Source of the DNA: an uncultured Nesterenkonia sp.
Lineage (GTDB): Bacteria > Actinomycetota > Actinomycetes > Actinomycetales > Micrococcaceae
Reading direction: 5' to 3'
Assembly (NCBI GenBank): GCA_946221825.1
Contig: CAMINA010000025.1
Coordinates: forward strand, 1 to 13,597
Length of the DNA: 13,597 nt
Below, one piece after another: positions 5,979-13,438 of this stretch. The notes under the pieces are model-generated. The model saw only the letters and a list, made by a program, of their open reading frames with translations. It was not told where the DNA came from and searched no databases. Positions within the stretch are counted from its first letter, which is position 1. Every line of letters starts with the position of its first letter. The translations under genes were made by a program, and so were the position numbers.

Positions 5979-7367
5979 ATGCCCACAGAGACACTCATCC
6001 GCAACGCCTACCTCGTCCTCGAAGCCCACGGGCCGCAGCCGCACGGCGGCACCGGCCGCGGGTGGGAGATCGACGGCGGGTGGATCGCCCTCCAGGACGG
6101 TCGAGTGCACTCTGTGGGCAGCTCCCGCGATCCGGAGCCCCAGGCGCAGACGGTCATCGACGCCGAGGGACGTCTGGTCACCCCGGGCCTGGTGAACACG
6201 CATCATCACATGTACCAGAACCTCACCCGGGCCTATGCCCCAGCGATCAACGGCACGCTGTTCCAATGGCTCACCGAGCTCTATCCGCGCTGGGCCGCCC
6301 TGGATGAGGAATCGACCTACCTCTCCACCTATGTGGCGGCGGCGGAGCTGCTGCTGGGCGGCTGCACCACGTCCTCGGACCATATGTATGTCCATCCGCG
6401 GCCGCAGCTCATCGACGCCCAGATCCGGGCCACCACAGAGATCGGCTTCCGATTCATGGCCAACCGCGGGTCCATGACTCGGTCGGTGGAGGACGGTGGC
6501 CTGCCGCCCAAGGAGGTGGTCCAGGACGAGGGGACCATCCTGGAGGACTCCGAACGGCTGATCAGCACGTATCACGACCCCAGCCCCGGGGCGATGACCA
6601 GGGTCTCCCTGGCTCCATGCTCCATGTTCTCGGTCAGCGAATCCATCATGCGCGCCACCGCCGATATGGCGGAGAAGCACGATGTCCGGCTGCACACCCA
6701 CCTGGCCGAGGACAAGGATGAGGATACCTACGCCTTGGAGGTCTACGGCCGCCGCCCGGTGGAGTATCTGGAGGACTGCGGCTGGGCCCACGAGCGCACC
6801 TGGGTGGCCCACTACATCTACGGCTCGGAGGAGGAGAACCGCCGTCTGGCCGCCGCCGGAGTGAGCGCTACACAGTGCCCCAGCTCCAATATGATCCTCG
6901 CCGGCGACAGCGCCGATGCCCGCGCTCTGCGCGAGATGGGAATGCCCATAGGCATCGGCTGCGACGGCTCCTCCTCGGCAGACTCGGCCGATCTCTGGGC
7001 CGAGACCCGCGGGGCCCTGCTGCTGGCACGCCACAGTCACGGGCCGGCGTCGTTCTCCGCCCGGGATGCGCTGAACATGTCCACGCTGGGCAGCGCGGCC
7101 AACCTGGGCTGGGCCGATGAGCTCGGCCATCTGCGCCCCGGTGCCTGTGCCGACCTGGTCGTCTGGGAATCCTCCCCGCTGTCCCAGGCCGGTGTGCTCA
7201 CCGACCGCGTGGAGGGTTGGTTGCGCAGCGGCCCGGCCCGCGCTCGGGACACCTTCGTAGCCGGGAAGCGCCTGGTGGCCGGCGGAGAGCTGCAGCTGTC
7301 AGGTCTCGACGACGTCCTCTCCCGACACCGCACTGCGGCGGCGGCCATGCAGGGGGTCTCGGCATGA
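5979..7367 (+). CDS. 8-oxoguanine/guanine deaminase-like amidohydrolase
   Basis: This is a 462-residue cytoplasmic, metal-dependent aminohydrolase. It resembles bacterial 8-oxoguanine deaminases, which convert 8-oxoguanine to urate and are often mislabelled as triazine (AtzB-like) hydrolases. The HxH metal pair is H75/H77 in NTHHHM. It is followed by YQNLTRA and LFQWLTELYPRWA (94-106), typical of that group. The next conserved elements are HTHLAE (H241, E244), VAHY (H278) and CDGS (D329). Composite-domain strands flank the barrel, with ADLVVW at 391-396. The start is chosen at ATG 5979 because it coincides with the predicted transcript start; GTG 5970 would lie inside the -10 box. It is the first gene of the operon and overlaps the next gene by ATGA (7364-7367). 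The usual Cys after the third His ligand (LAHC) is Tyr here. Guanine or another aminopurine or pterin could also be the substrate. Confidence 0.8.
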   Translation: MPTETLIRNAYLVLEAHGPQPHGGTGRGWEIDGGWIALQDGRVHSVGSSRDPEPQAQTVIDAEGRLVTPGLVNTHHHMYQNLTRAYAPAINGTLFQWLTELYPRWAALDEESTYLSTYVAAAELLLGGCTTSSDHMYVHPRPQLIDAQIRATTEIGFRFMANRGSMTRSVEDGGLPPKEVVQDEGTILEDSERLISTYHDPSPGAMTRVSLAPCSMFSVSESIMRATADMAEKHDVRLHTHLAEDKDEDTYALEVYGRRPVEYLEDCGWAHERTWVAHYIYGSEEENRRLAAAGVSATQCPSSNMILAGDSADARALREMGMPIGIGCDGSSSADSADLWAETRGALLLARHSHGPASFSARDALNMSTLGSAANLGWADELGHLRPGACADLVVWESSPLSQAGVLTDRVEGWLRSGPARARDTFVAGKRLVAGGELQLSGLDDVLSRHRTAAAAMQGVSA

Positions 7368-8824
7368 CACAGCGTCTCCTGGTCCCTGACCTCGTGCTGC
7401 CGATGGCTCGGCCGGGCGAGGTGCTCACCGATGCCGGCGTCGTCGTGGACGGCAGCCGGATCGCCGCGGTGGGACCGGTGGATCAGCTGCGCAGCAGCCG
7501 CCCCGAGGCTGATGAAATGCGCCTGGAAGGCCAGCTGCTGATGCCCGGTCTGGTGAACGCTCACCACCACTCCGGCGTGCTGCGCGGCACGGCCGAGCAC
7601 CTGCCGGTCTGGGAATGGCTGCAGGTCCACATCGACCCCATGCACCGGGTGCTGCGCCCGGAGGAGGCCAAGACCGCTGCCTACCTCTGCTACGCCGAGG
7701 GGCTGCTGGCCGGAACCACCACCGTGGTGGACATGTGGCGCTATATGGACGGCTGCGCCGAGGCGGCCGAGCAGCTCGGCAACCGTCTGGTGACGGTGAA
7801 CTACGTGGGCGCGCACCCGCAGCACGACTACTTCGACACTCTGGACGATAACGAACGGATGCTGCGGACCTGGGGTCCGGATTCGGGCCGTGGGGAGGGC
7901 CGCATCATCCCGTGGGTGGGGCTGGAGCATCCCTTCTATGCCGATGAGCAGGGCCTGGCTCGCGCGGTGAAGCTGGCCCAGGACTACGGGACAGGCCTCT
8001 ACACCCACTGCAGCGAATCCGAGTTGGACATCGCCGAGTTCCAGCGCCGGTACGGCAGGCGGCCGGTGCACGCGCTCGCCGACCTGGGCTTCTTCGACGT
8101 CCCGCGCACTCTGCTGGCCCACGCCATCTGGCTGGACGACAGTGAGATCGAATTCCTCGCCGGACAGCGCGCCGGCACGGCGCACAACCCGGTGAGCAAT
8201 ATGAAGCTCGCCAGCGGAGCCGCCCGAGTCACCGATCTGCGCGCGGCCGGGATCCCGGTGGGACTGGGCACCGACGGGGAGAAGGAGAACAACAACCTCG
8301 ACATGTTCGAGGAGATGAAGGTCGCCTCTCTGCTGGCCAAGCTGCGCTCCATGGACGCCGCGGCCCTCGACTCCTGGGAGGTGCTGGAGATGGCCACGAT
8401 GGGCGGAGCCCGTGCCCTGGGCCTGGAAGACCGCATCGGCTCCCTGGAGCCCGGCAAGCAGGCGGATCTGATCGCGGTGCGCACCGACACCGTCCGCATG
8501 ACCCCGCTGCTGCCCGAGGGTCCCTACGCCAACATCCACCACAACCTGGTCCACGCCGTGCTGGGCAGCGATGTCAGTCTCACCATGGTCGACGGCCGGA
8601 TCCTGACCCGCGACGGAGAGCTGCTGACTGCCCAGCTGCCCGAACTCATCGCCGACGCCCGCCAGGCGGTGCCGGGACTCTTCGAACGCCGCAGCGCCTA
8701 CCTGGACGCCGTCGACGCCGGCCGTGAGGCTCCCGTCACCCAGCGCGGCTCCGAAGACCCCAGCTCTGACCAGCCCAGCTCTGCACCGACCTCCCAGTCC
8801 ACCGGTCCTGCCCACACCACCTGA
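7364..8824 (+). CDS. TrzA/MtaD-like amidohydrolase, substrate unknown
   Basis: This 486-residue protein is a second metal-dependent deaminase of the amidohydrolase superfamily, clearly different from its neighbour. Metal and catalytic positions are visible: H67 and H69 (NAHHHSG), H215 and E218 (THCSES), H253 (LAHAIW) and D304 (GTDGEKENNN, 302-311). LEPGKQADLIAV marks the end of the barrel. In related MtaD, TrzA or AtzA enzymes the last motif leads into NNNLDMFEE, as it does here. The residues preceding it (GEKE) are charged rather than the more common small residues, so the substrate is uncertain: adenine nucleoside derivative, pterin or modified purine. The C-terminal 23 or so residues are Ser/Pro/Gln-rich and probably disordered. 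ATG 7364 is chosen because it overlaps the preceding stop (ATGA) and has AGGGGG at 7351-7356. A longer frame upstream lies entirely inside the preceding gene. Confidence 0.85.
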   Translation: MTQRLLVPDLVLPMARPGEVLTDAGVVVDGSRIAAVGPVDQLRSSRPEADEMRLEGQLLMPGLVNAHHHSGVLRGTAEHLPVWEWLQVHIDPMHRVLRPEEAKTAAYLCYAEGLLAGTTTVVDMWRYMDGCAEAAEQLGNRLVTVNYVGAHPQHDYFDTLDDNERMLRTWGPDSGRGEGRIIPWVGLEHPFYADEQGLARAVKLAQDYGTGLYTHCSESELDIAEFQRRYGRRPVHALADLGFFDVPRTLLAHAIWLDDSEIEFLAGQRAGTAHNPVSNMKLASGAARVTDLRAAGIPVGLGTDGEKENNNLDMFEEMKVASLLAKLRSMDAAALDSWEVLEMATMGGARALGLEDRIGSLEPGKQADLIAVRTDTVRMTPLLPEGPYANIHHNLVHAVLGSDVSLTMVDGRILTRDGELLTAQLPELIADARQAVPGLFERRSAYLDAVDAGREAPVTQRGSEDPSSDQPSSAPTSQSTGPAHTT

Positions 8825-8851
8825 CCCACACCCGCACCTTCAAGGAGAACT

Positions 8852-9901
8852 ATGAGGAAGACCACCAGATCACAGCGACTGTCCGCTTCGGCAGGGGCCC
8901 TGGGCCTGCTGGCACTCACCGCCTGCGGAAACGGCAACGCAGATGGCGAGGAACAGGACTTCGGCGCGCTCGACGTCCCCCTCTCATGGCTGCACACCGC
9001 GGAGTTCGCCGGTCTCTACATGGCAGCAGACAACGGGTATTACGAGGAAGCCGGATTCGACTCGGTGAATCTGATCCCCGGCGGACCCTCCGCCACACCC
9101 TCGGCCATCCAGGTGGCAACTGGTCAGGGAACGGTCGGCATGTCCAACCCGCTGGCCATCGGGTCCACCATCGCGGAGGAGGGCGATGACGTCTCGCTGA
9201 AGATCGTGGGTTCAGTCTTCCAGCAGAACGCCTACACGATCATCACCAAGGCCGACCACGCTGCCAGCAGCCCTGAGGATCTGGAGGGCATGAGCATCGG
9301 CGTCCCGCCGGCCAACGAGCCGGTGTTCTACGCCTTCCTGGAGGCCAACGGGCTCACCGAGGACGACGTCGAAGTGGTCTCCATCCAGGGCGACGCCCAG
9401 CCATTCTTGGCCGATGAGATCGACGCCTACCTGGGATACGCCACCAATGAGCTGATCAGCATGGAGCTGGACGGCGAAGAGGTGGAGTCGATGATGTTGG
9501 ACGAGAACGGTCTGCCTTTCGCCGGCGGCTCCATCGTGGTCACCGAAGAGGCTGTCGAAGAGGACCGCGAGCTGATCAAGGCCTTCCTGGAGGCATCCAT
9601 CCGGGGCTGGCACGACGCCTTGGACGACCATGAGGCAGTGGCCGAGGCCACGGTGGAGGACCATGCGGCGGATCAGAACCTCGATTTCGAGCATCAGCAG
9701 GTCACCTCCGAGCAGCAGGCTGAACTGATCACCAACGAGTGGACTCAGGAGAACGGGCTGTTCACCATGTCGGATGAGCTGGTGGACAACACCCTCGCCG
9801 CCATCGACGCCGTAGGCTATGACGCGCCGGATGATCTGTTCGATCTCACCCTGCTGGAAGAGGTCTACGAAGAGAACCCGGACCTTGTGGAGCACCCGTG
9901 A
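8852..9901 (+). CDS. ABC transporter substrate-binding lipoprotein (NMT1/THI5-like)
   Basis: This is a 349-residue secreted, lipid-anchored solute receptor. The signal peptide has basic residues at 2-9, a hydrophobic stretch at 14-22 and lipobox LTAC with C25 as the acylated residue. The mature part begins like NMT1/THI5 binding proteins: PLSWLHTAEFAGLYMAAD (about 43-60), then YYEEAGF and a PGGPSATP ligand-loop region. Relatives of this fold bind thiamine pyrimidine precursors, riboflavin, taurine or sulfonates. The operon context with two deaminases favours a purine, pterin or pyrimidine-like ring compound here. The protein is strongly acidic, with many Asp/Glu, in line with a salt-adapted extracellular protein. 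An AAGGAG ribosome site (8842-8847) precedes the ATG, and the stop overlaps the ATPase start as GTGA. The 27-nt gap before it is the only sizeable gap inside the operon. Confidence 0.85.
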   Translation: MRKTTRSQRLSASAGALGLLALTACGNGNADGEEQDFGALDVPLSWLHTAEFAGLYMAADNGYYEEAGFDSVNLIPGGPSATPSAIQVATGQGTVGMSNPLAIGSTIAEEGDDVSLKIVGSVFQQNAYTIITKADHAASSPEDLEGMSIGVPPANEPVFYAFLEANGLTEDDVEVVSIQGDAQPFLADEIDAYLGYATNELISMELDGEEVESMMLDENGLPFAGGSIVVTEEAVEEDRELIKAFLEASIRGWHDALDDHEAVAEATVEDHAADQNLDFEHQQVTSEQQAELITNEWTQENGLFTMSDELVDNTLAAIDAVGYDAPDDLFDLTLLEEVYEENPDLVEHP

Positions 9902-10725
9902 TACACACATCATCGTCTGCTGGGTCCGCGATGGGAGGGCTGAGCCCCCACTTCACCGGCGAGGGGGTGAACCTGCAGGGGCTGAGCAAGACCTTCGGCT
10001 CCGGGAAGAAGCGGGTCACCGCCCTCGACGACGTGGACCTGGCCACCGGCCGGGGCACCTTCCTCTCACTGCTGGGCCCGTCCGGCTGCGGCAAGTCCAC
10101 GATCCTGCGCATGCTGGCCGGTCTGGAGACCCCCAGCGACGGCATCCTGACCGTGGACGGGCAGACCCCGGAGGAGCTGCGGGCGGCCAACCACCTGGGC
10201 ATCGCCTTCCAGGATTCGGCGCTGCTGCCTTGGCGCAGCGTGGTCTCCAACATCCGGCTGCCCCTGGAGGTGGCAGGCATCCGCCCCGAGCCCCGTCTGA
10301 TCGAGGACCTGGTGGAGCTGGTCGGGCTGACCGGCTTCGAGAAGGCCCGCCCGGCCGAGCTCTCTGGAGGCATGCGCCAGCGGGTGTCCATCGCCCGTGC
10401 CCTGGTGGTCAAGCCCTCCGTGCTGCTGCTGGACGAGCCCTTCGGCGCATTGGATGACATGACCCGTCAACGGCTGAACCTGGAGCTGCTCCGGATCTGG
10501 ACGGAGAAGCCGGCCACCACACTGATGGTGACCCACGGGATCGCTGAGGCGGTCTTCCTCTCGGATGTGGTCGCGGTGATGAGCGCCCGGCCCGGCCGGA
10601 TCAAGGAGGTCTTCGAAGTCGACCTTCCGCGTCCCCGCACCCCAGAGATGCAGCGGACGCCGGAGTTTCACGCCCTGGTGGACCACGCCTCGGATCTGCT
10701 GTTCGGAAACCAGGGGCAGCCGTGA
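9898..10725 (+). CDS. ABC transporter ATP-binding protein (TauB/SsuB type)
   Basis: The 275-residue cytoplasmic ATPase powers the importer. All motifs are intact: Walker A GPSGCGKST (60-68), Q-loop Q105 followed by LLPWRS, signature LSGGM (155-159), Walker B LLLDEP (176-181) and H-loop H213 in VTHG. The DSALLPWRSVVSNI stretch is characteristic of the taurine/sulfonate/nitrate/pyrimidine importer branch. GTG 9898 is chosen because GGAG lies 5 nt upstream (9889-9892) and it overlaps the receptor stop (GTGA), implying translational coupling. The first 20 or so residues are not conserved, so ATG 9931 is a possible alternative. The stop overlaps the next start in the same way (10722-10725). Confidence 0.9.
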   Translation: MIHTSSSAGSAMGGLSPHFTGEGVNLQGLSKTFGSGKKRVTALDDVDLATGRGTFLSLLGPSGCGKSTILRMLAGLETPSDGILTVDGQTPEELRAANHLGIAFQDSALLPWRSVVSNIRLPLEVAGIRPEPRLIEDLVELVGLTGFEKARPAELSGGMRQRVSIARALVVKPSVLLLDEPFGALDDMTRQRLNLELLRIWTEKPATTLMVTHGIAEAVFLSDVVAVMSARPGRIKEVFEVDLPRPRTPEMQRTPEFHALVDHASDLLFGNQGQP

Positions 10726-11552
10726 GTGTGGCAGCAGGACAGGTGCGTCAGCCGGCGTCGCGTGCAGGTTCCGGGATGCCCAAGTGGGCGCCCGGGGTCA
10801 TCGGGTTGGGAACGGTCTTCCTCCTGTGGTGGTCCCTCGGGGCCCTGCGCGTGGTGCAGGTCGGCAGCGATCAGCGCTCGGCCATCCCCACGCCGCCGGA
10901 TGTGCTGGGCCAGCTGATCGACGACGGCTTCGCCTTCTACTGGCGGAACTCCGTGGTGACTCTGGCCGAGGCCGGCATCGGGTTCGCCGTGGGCAACGCC
11001 CTGGCGATCCTGACCGCGGGGCTGGTGCTGATCGCCCCCTGGTTGGAGCGCATCGCCACCCAGCTGGCGGTGATCACTTACTGCCTGCCGCTGGTAGCCA
11101 TCGGCCCGGTGATCTTCGCCGTGGCCGGACCGCCCTCCAGCGGGGAGCCTTCGGTGACCGCCGCTGTGCTGGCCGGGCTCTCGGTGTACTTCGTGACCGT
11201 GGTGACCACCATCCAGGGCCTGAAGTCCGCTGACCGGGCGGGACTGGACGTGATCACTGTGGCTGGAGGCAGCCGTCTGCAGCAGCTGCTGAAGGTCCAG
11301 CTGATCTCCGCGATCCCTTACATCTTCACCGCCCTGAAGATCGCCGCACCGGCTGCTGTGCTGGGCGCGATCCTGGGCGAATATGTGGGCGGCGTGGACC
11401 GCGGGCTCGGACCCGCCATGGTCAGCGCCCAGGAGACGCTCGTGGTGGACCGGCTGTGGGCCCTCGCTCTGGTGGGCGTGCTCGTGGCCGGTCTGGCCTA
11501 TACCGTGATCGCCGTCGTCGGACGGTATGCGACCCCCTGGGCGAAGAGGTGA
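10722..11552 (+). CDS. ABC transporter permease 1 (BPD transport, SsuC/TauC type)
   Basis: The 276-residue integral membrane subunit has about six hydrophobic segments. The first is near residues 23-38, followed by others around 75-105, 105-125, 145-165 and 245-268. The cytoplasmic EAA-like coupling loop, which docks on the ATPase, is at about residues 173-200 (VAGGSRLQQLLKVQLISAIPY region), with the conserved Gly and a hydrophobic tail. GTG 10722 is chosen for its GTGA overlap with the ATPase stop and an AGGGG site 5 nt upstream (10712-10716). Together with the following permease it should form a heterodimeric channel, whereas many systems of this type use a homodimer. Confidence 0.85.
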   Translation: MSVAAGQVRQPASRAGSGMPKWAPGVIGLGTVFLLWWSLGALRVVQVGSDQRSAIPTPPDVLGQLIDDGFAFYWRNSVVTLAEAGIGFAVGNALAILTAGLVLIAPWLERIATQLAVITYCLPLVAIGPVIFAVAGPPSSGEPSVTAAVLAGLSVYFVTVVTTIQGLKSADRAGLDVITVAGGSRLQQLLKVQLISAIPYIFTALKIAAPAAVLGAILGEYVGGVDRGLGPAMVSAQETLVVDRLWALALVGVLVAGLAYTVIAVVGRYATPWAKR

Positions 11553-11557
11553 CACCT

Positions 11558-12352
11558 GTGAACTCTGTGCTTCGAGCGGTGCTGAAGCCGCTGGTCAATC
11601 TGGCCGTCTCCCTCATCGTGATCCTCGGTGTGTGGGTGGCCCTGCTGGAGATCTTCGACGTCTCCGGGATCATCGGCAAAGGCCCGATGGACGTCTACGA
11701 ATACCTGATCACCAGCGGAGACGCCCAAGCGCACCGGGACCTGGTCCTCGGCGACTTCTGGATCACCATGGCCGATACGCTCATCGGATTCTCCGCAGGC
11801 CTGGTGACGGCGGCGGTGGTGGCCATGCTCTTCCAACTGTTCAAGGGCTTCGAGGCCGCGATGATGCCGCTGGCGATGATCTGCCGGTCGGTGCCGCTGG
11901 TGGCCATGGCCCCGATCATCGTGCTGATCTTCGGCCGCGACTGGGCCTCGGTGGCCGCGATGGGCACGATCGTGGTGATATTCCCGGCTCTGGTGACCAT
12001 CGTGGAGGGGCTGCGCTCCTCCTCACCGGCGATGACCGAGGTGGTCCAGGTCTACGGCGGCTCACCGATGATCGTGCTGCGCAAGGTCGCGATGCCGGCC
12101 TCGCTGCCCTCATTCTTCACCGCCACCCGAGTCTCCATTCCCGGTGCGCTGACCGGCGCCCTTCTGGCTGAATGGCTGGCCACCGGTGATGGCGTGGGCT
12201 ACGGCGTCTTCCAGGCCATCGCCAACACCACCTACGACAGGCTCTGGGCCTCCGTGCTGCTGGTGACGCTGGCCTCGCTGCTGCTCTATTCCCTCGTGGG
12301 GGCGATCGAGCGGCTGGTCTCCCGCCGCACCGGCATCGGCCTGGCCGCATGA
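11558..12352 (+). CDS. ABC transporter permease 2 (BPD transport, SsuC/TauC type)
   Basis: The second integral membrane subunit has 264 residues. A hydrophobic N-terminal segment (about 9-30) is followed by further membrane spans and an EAA-like loop (VYGGSPMIVLRKVAMPASLP, roughly 163-182). The C-terminal span is VLLVTLASLLLYSL. GTG 11558 is chosen because AAGAGG (11544-11549) is 8 nt upstream. GTG 11549 would overlap the previous stop as GTGA, like the other junctions in this operon, and is a credible alternative adding three residues. It is the last gene of the operon. Only 4 nt separate its stop from the stop of the convergent kinase gene, with no terminator-like hairpin in between, so the two transcripts probably overlap. 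Confidence 0.85.
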   Translation: MNSVLRAVLKPLVNLAVSLIVILGVWVALLEIFDVSGIIGKGPMDVYEYLITSGDAQAHRDLVLGDFWITMADTLIGFSAGLVTAAVVAMLFQLFKGFEAAMMPLAMICRSVPLVAMAPIIVLIFGRDWASVAAMGTIVVIFPALVTIVEGLRSSSPAMTEVVQVYGGSPMIVLRKVAMPASLPSFFTATRVSIPGALTGALLAEWLATGDGVGYGVFQAIANTTYDRLWASVLLVTLASLLLYSLVGAIERLVSRRTGIGLAA

Positions 12353-12356
12353 GGAC

Positions 12357-13262
12357 TCACCCTTCCGCGCGGGCGAAGGCCTCTCGGTAGGACGCCGAGG
12401 CGCCGCTGAGCTCGGCCACATGACCGGCGTAGCGGGCAGCCGCCGCGGCGGCGTCGGGAAGGGACTCTCCGCGGCAGAGTCGGCTCATCAGCACGCCTGC
12501 GAAGGCATCCCCGCAGCCGGTGGTGTCCCGCACGGTCACGGAGATCGCGGGGATGTGGACCGGCTCAGTGCCGCGCTCATCCACCCGCACGCCGGCTCCG
12601 CCCTGGGTGACTACCACGGCCTGCATCGCCAGCTGGTCGGCGAGGTTGGGTGACTGCGCCCAGTCGGAACCGGCGACGGCGGCGGCTTCCACCTCGTTGA
12701 CGATCAGCAGGTCCACGGCACCCTCGGGCAGCCCGTCCTGCAGCAGGGGAGAGGCGTTGAGCGCAGCGCGCATGCCCCGAGCTCGGGCGGAGGCGGCGAA
12801 GCTGAAGGCTTCCCGCTCCGGGACCTCCAGGCTCAGCAGCACCCACCCGGCGCCGGAGATCTCCTGGATCGCCAGAGCCTCTTCAGCCTGCTGGGCGCGG
12901 ACCGCATGGTTGGCGCCGGGGTCCACCACAATCGTGTTCTCCCCATCGCCGCGCACGCAGATATAGGCGGTGCCGGTGGGGATGTCCGCGGGCCGCTGGA
13001 TCAGTGCAGTCCCGACGCCGGCTGACTCCAGCGCCGCCAGCGCCTCGGTTCCGCCGCCGTCCTGCCCCACAGCCCCGACCATCTGTGTGTGGGCCCCGGC
13101 CAGGGCGGCTGCGATGGCCTGGTTGGCCCCTTTGCCGCCGATGGCGGTCTGGGTGCCGGAGGCCATCAGGGTCTGGCCCGGCTCCGGAAACTGATCCACA
13201 GAGAGCACGATGTCCTGATTGATGGAGCCGAAGACCAGCAGCGGTGCAGAAGCGTGAGTCAT
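12357..13262 (-). CDS. PfkB-family sugar kinase, ribokinase-like
   Basis: This 301-residue cytoplasmic kinase most likely phosphorylates ribose to ribose 5-phosphate. Ribokinase features are in order: GSINQD (12-17), GGKGANQA (42-49), the NEVEA segment (189-193) and the C-terminal nucleotide/anion-hole signature DTTGCGDAFAG (246-256) with D252 as catalytic base. The length is normal. No ABC ribose transporter adjoins it. Beside purine-processing genes, a role in using ribose released from nucleosides is plausible; a nucleoside kinase of the same family is an alternative. The start ATG 13262 lacks a strong ribosome site. The gene is divergent from the YfcC-type gene and convergent with the importer operon. 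Confidence 0.85.
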   Translation of the reverse strand: MTHASAPLLVFGSINQDIVLSVDQFPEPGQTLMASGTQTAIGGKGANQAIAAALAGAHTQMVGAVGQDGGGTEALAALESAGVGTALIQRPADIPTGTAYICVRGDGENTIVVDPGANHAVRAQQAEEALAIQEISGAGWVLLSLEVPEREAFSFAASARARGMRAALNASPLLQDGLPEGAVDLLIVNEVEAAAVAGSDWAQSPNLADQLAMQAVVVTQGGAGVRVDERGTEPVHIPAISVTVRDTTGCGDAFAGVLMSRLCRGESLPDAAAAAARYAGHVAELSGASASYREAFARAEG

Positions 13263-13337
13263 GGCTCTATGCTCTCACCAGACGGAGGGGCGGCGGCCGG
13301 TCTCATCCTTGTGGTGCGGCCGATCATAGCCACCTGA

Positions 13338-13347
13338 CTATCGATAG
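13338..13347. promoter_or_regulatory. Perfect 10-bp palindrome CTATCGATAG in the divergent region
   Basis: CTATCGATAG is its own reverse complement. It sits about 75 bp upstream of the kinase start and about 90 bp upstream of the YfcC-type start, in an otherwise GC-rich region, which makes it a candidate operator. An ATAG half at 13326-13329 lies close by. The regulator is unknown, and a 10-bp palindrome can arise by chance. Confidence 0.3.
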
Positions 13348-13378
13348 CTGCCCGATCCCGTCGCCGCCCGCTCTCGAT

Positions 13379-13438
13379 GAAACATTCGTTTCCCCGTTCC
13401 GTAACACGCTCAAAACATCGTTTCACTAGCGTGGCGGC
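13379..13438 (+). promoter_or_regulatory. Promoter with phased GAAAC/GTAAC boxes (GlnR-like) for the YfcC-type gene
   Basis: GAAAC 13379, GTAAC 13401 and AAAAC 13412 lie on the same 11-bp pitch (offsets 0, 22 and 33). GTAAC-n6-AAAAC is close to a GlnR a/b box pair. The -10 hexamer TAGCGT (13427-13432) starts 15 bp after the start of the last box, exactly as in the 5979 promoter. ATG 13439 follows after 6 nt with no Shine-Dalgarno, so this transcript also looks leaderless. Two GAAAC-type dyads (13379-13392 and, with a 3-nt centre, 13412-13424) give the alternative reading of a dimeric operator. The rest of the 176-bp gap holds the palindrome at 13338 and no recognisable gene. Confidence 0.6.

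Noticed and set aside
5904..7130. Minus-strand open frame of 408 codons opposite the first deaminase
   Set aside because: It is antisense to a well-supported amidohydrolase, has a low-information Gly/His/Arg composition, and runs through the promoter region.
7217..7363. Upstream extension of the second deaminase to 7217
   Set aside because: The extra 49 codons lie entirely inside the preceding gene and look like shadow sequence. ATG 7364 has a ribosome site and the ATGA overlap.
7037..8815. Minus-strand open frame of 592 codons opposite the second deaminase
   Set aside because: It is antisense to a gene with intact metal-binding motifs and has no recognisable domain; it is a shadow of high third-position GC.
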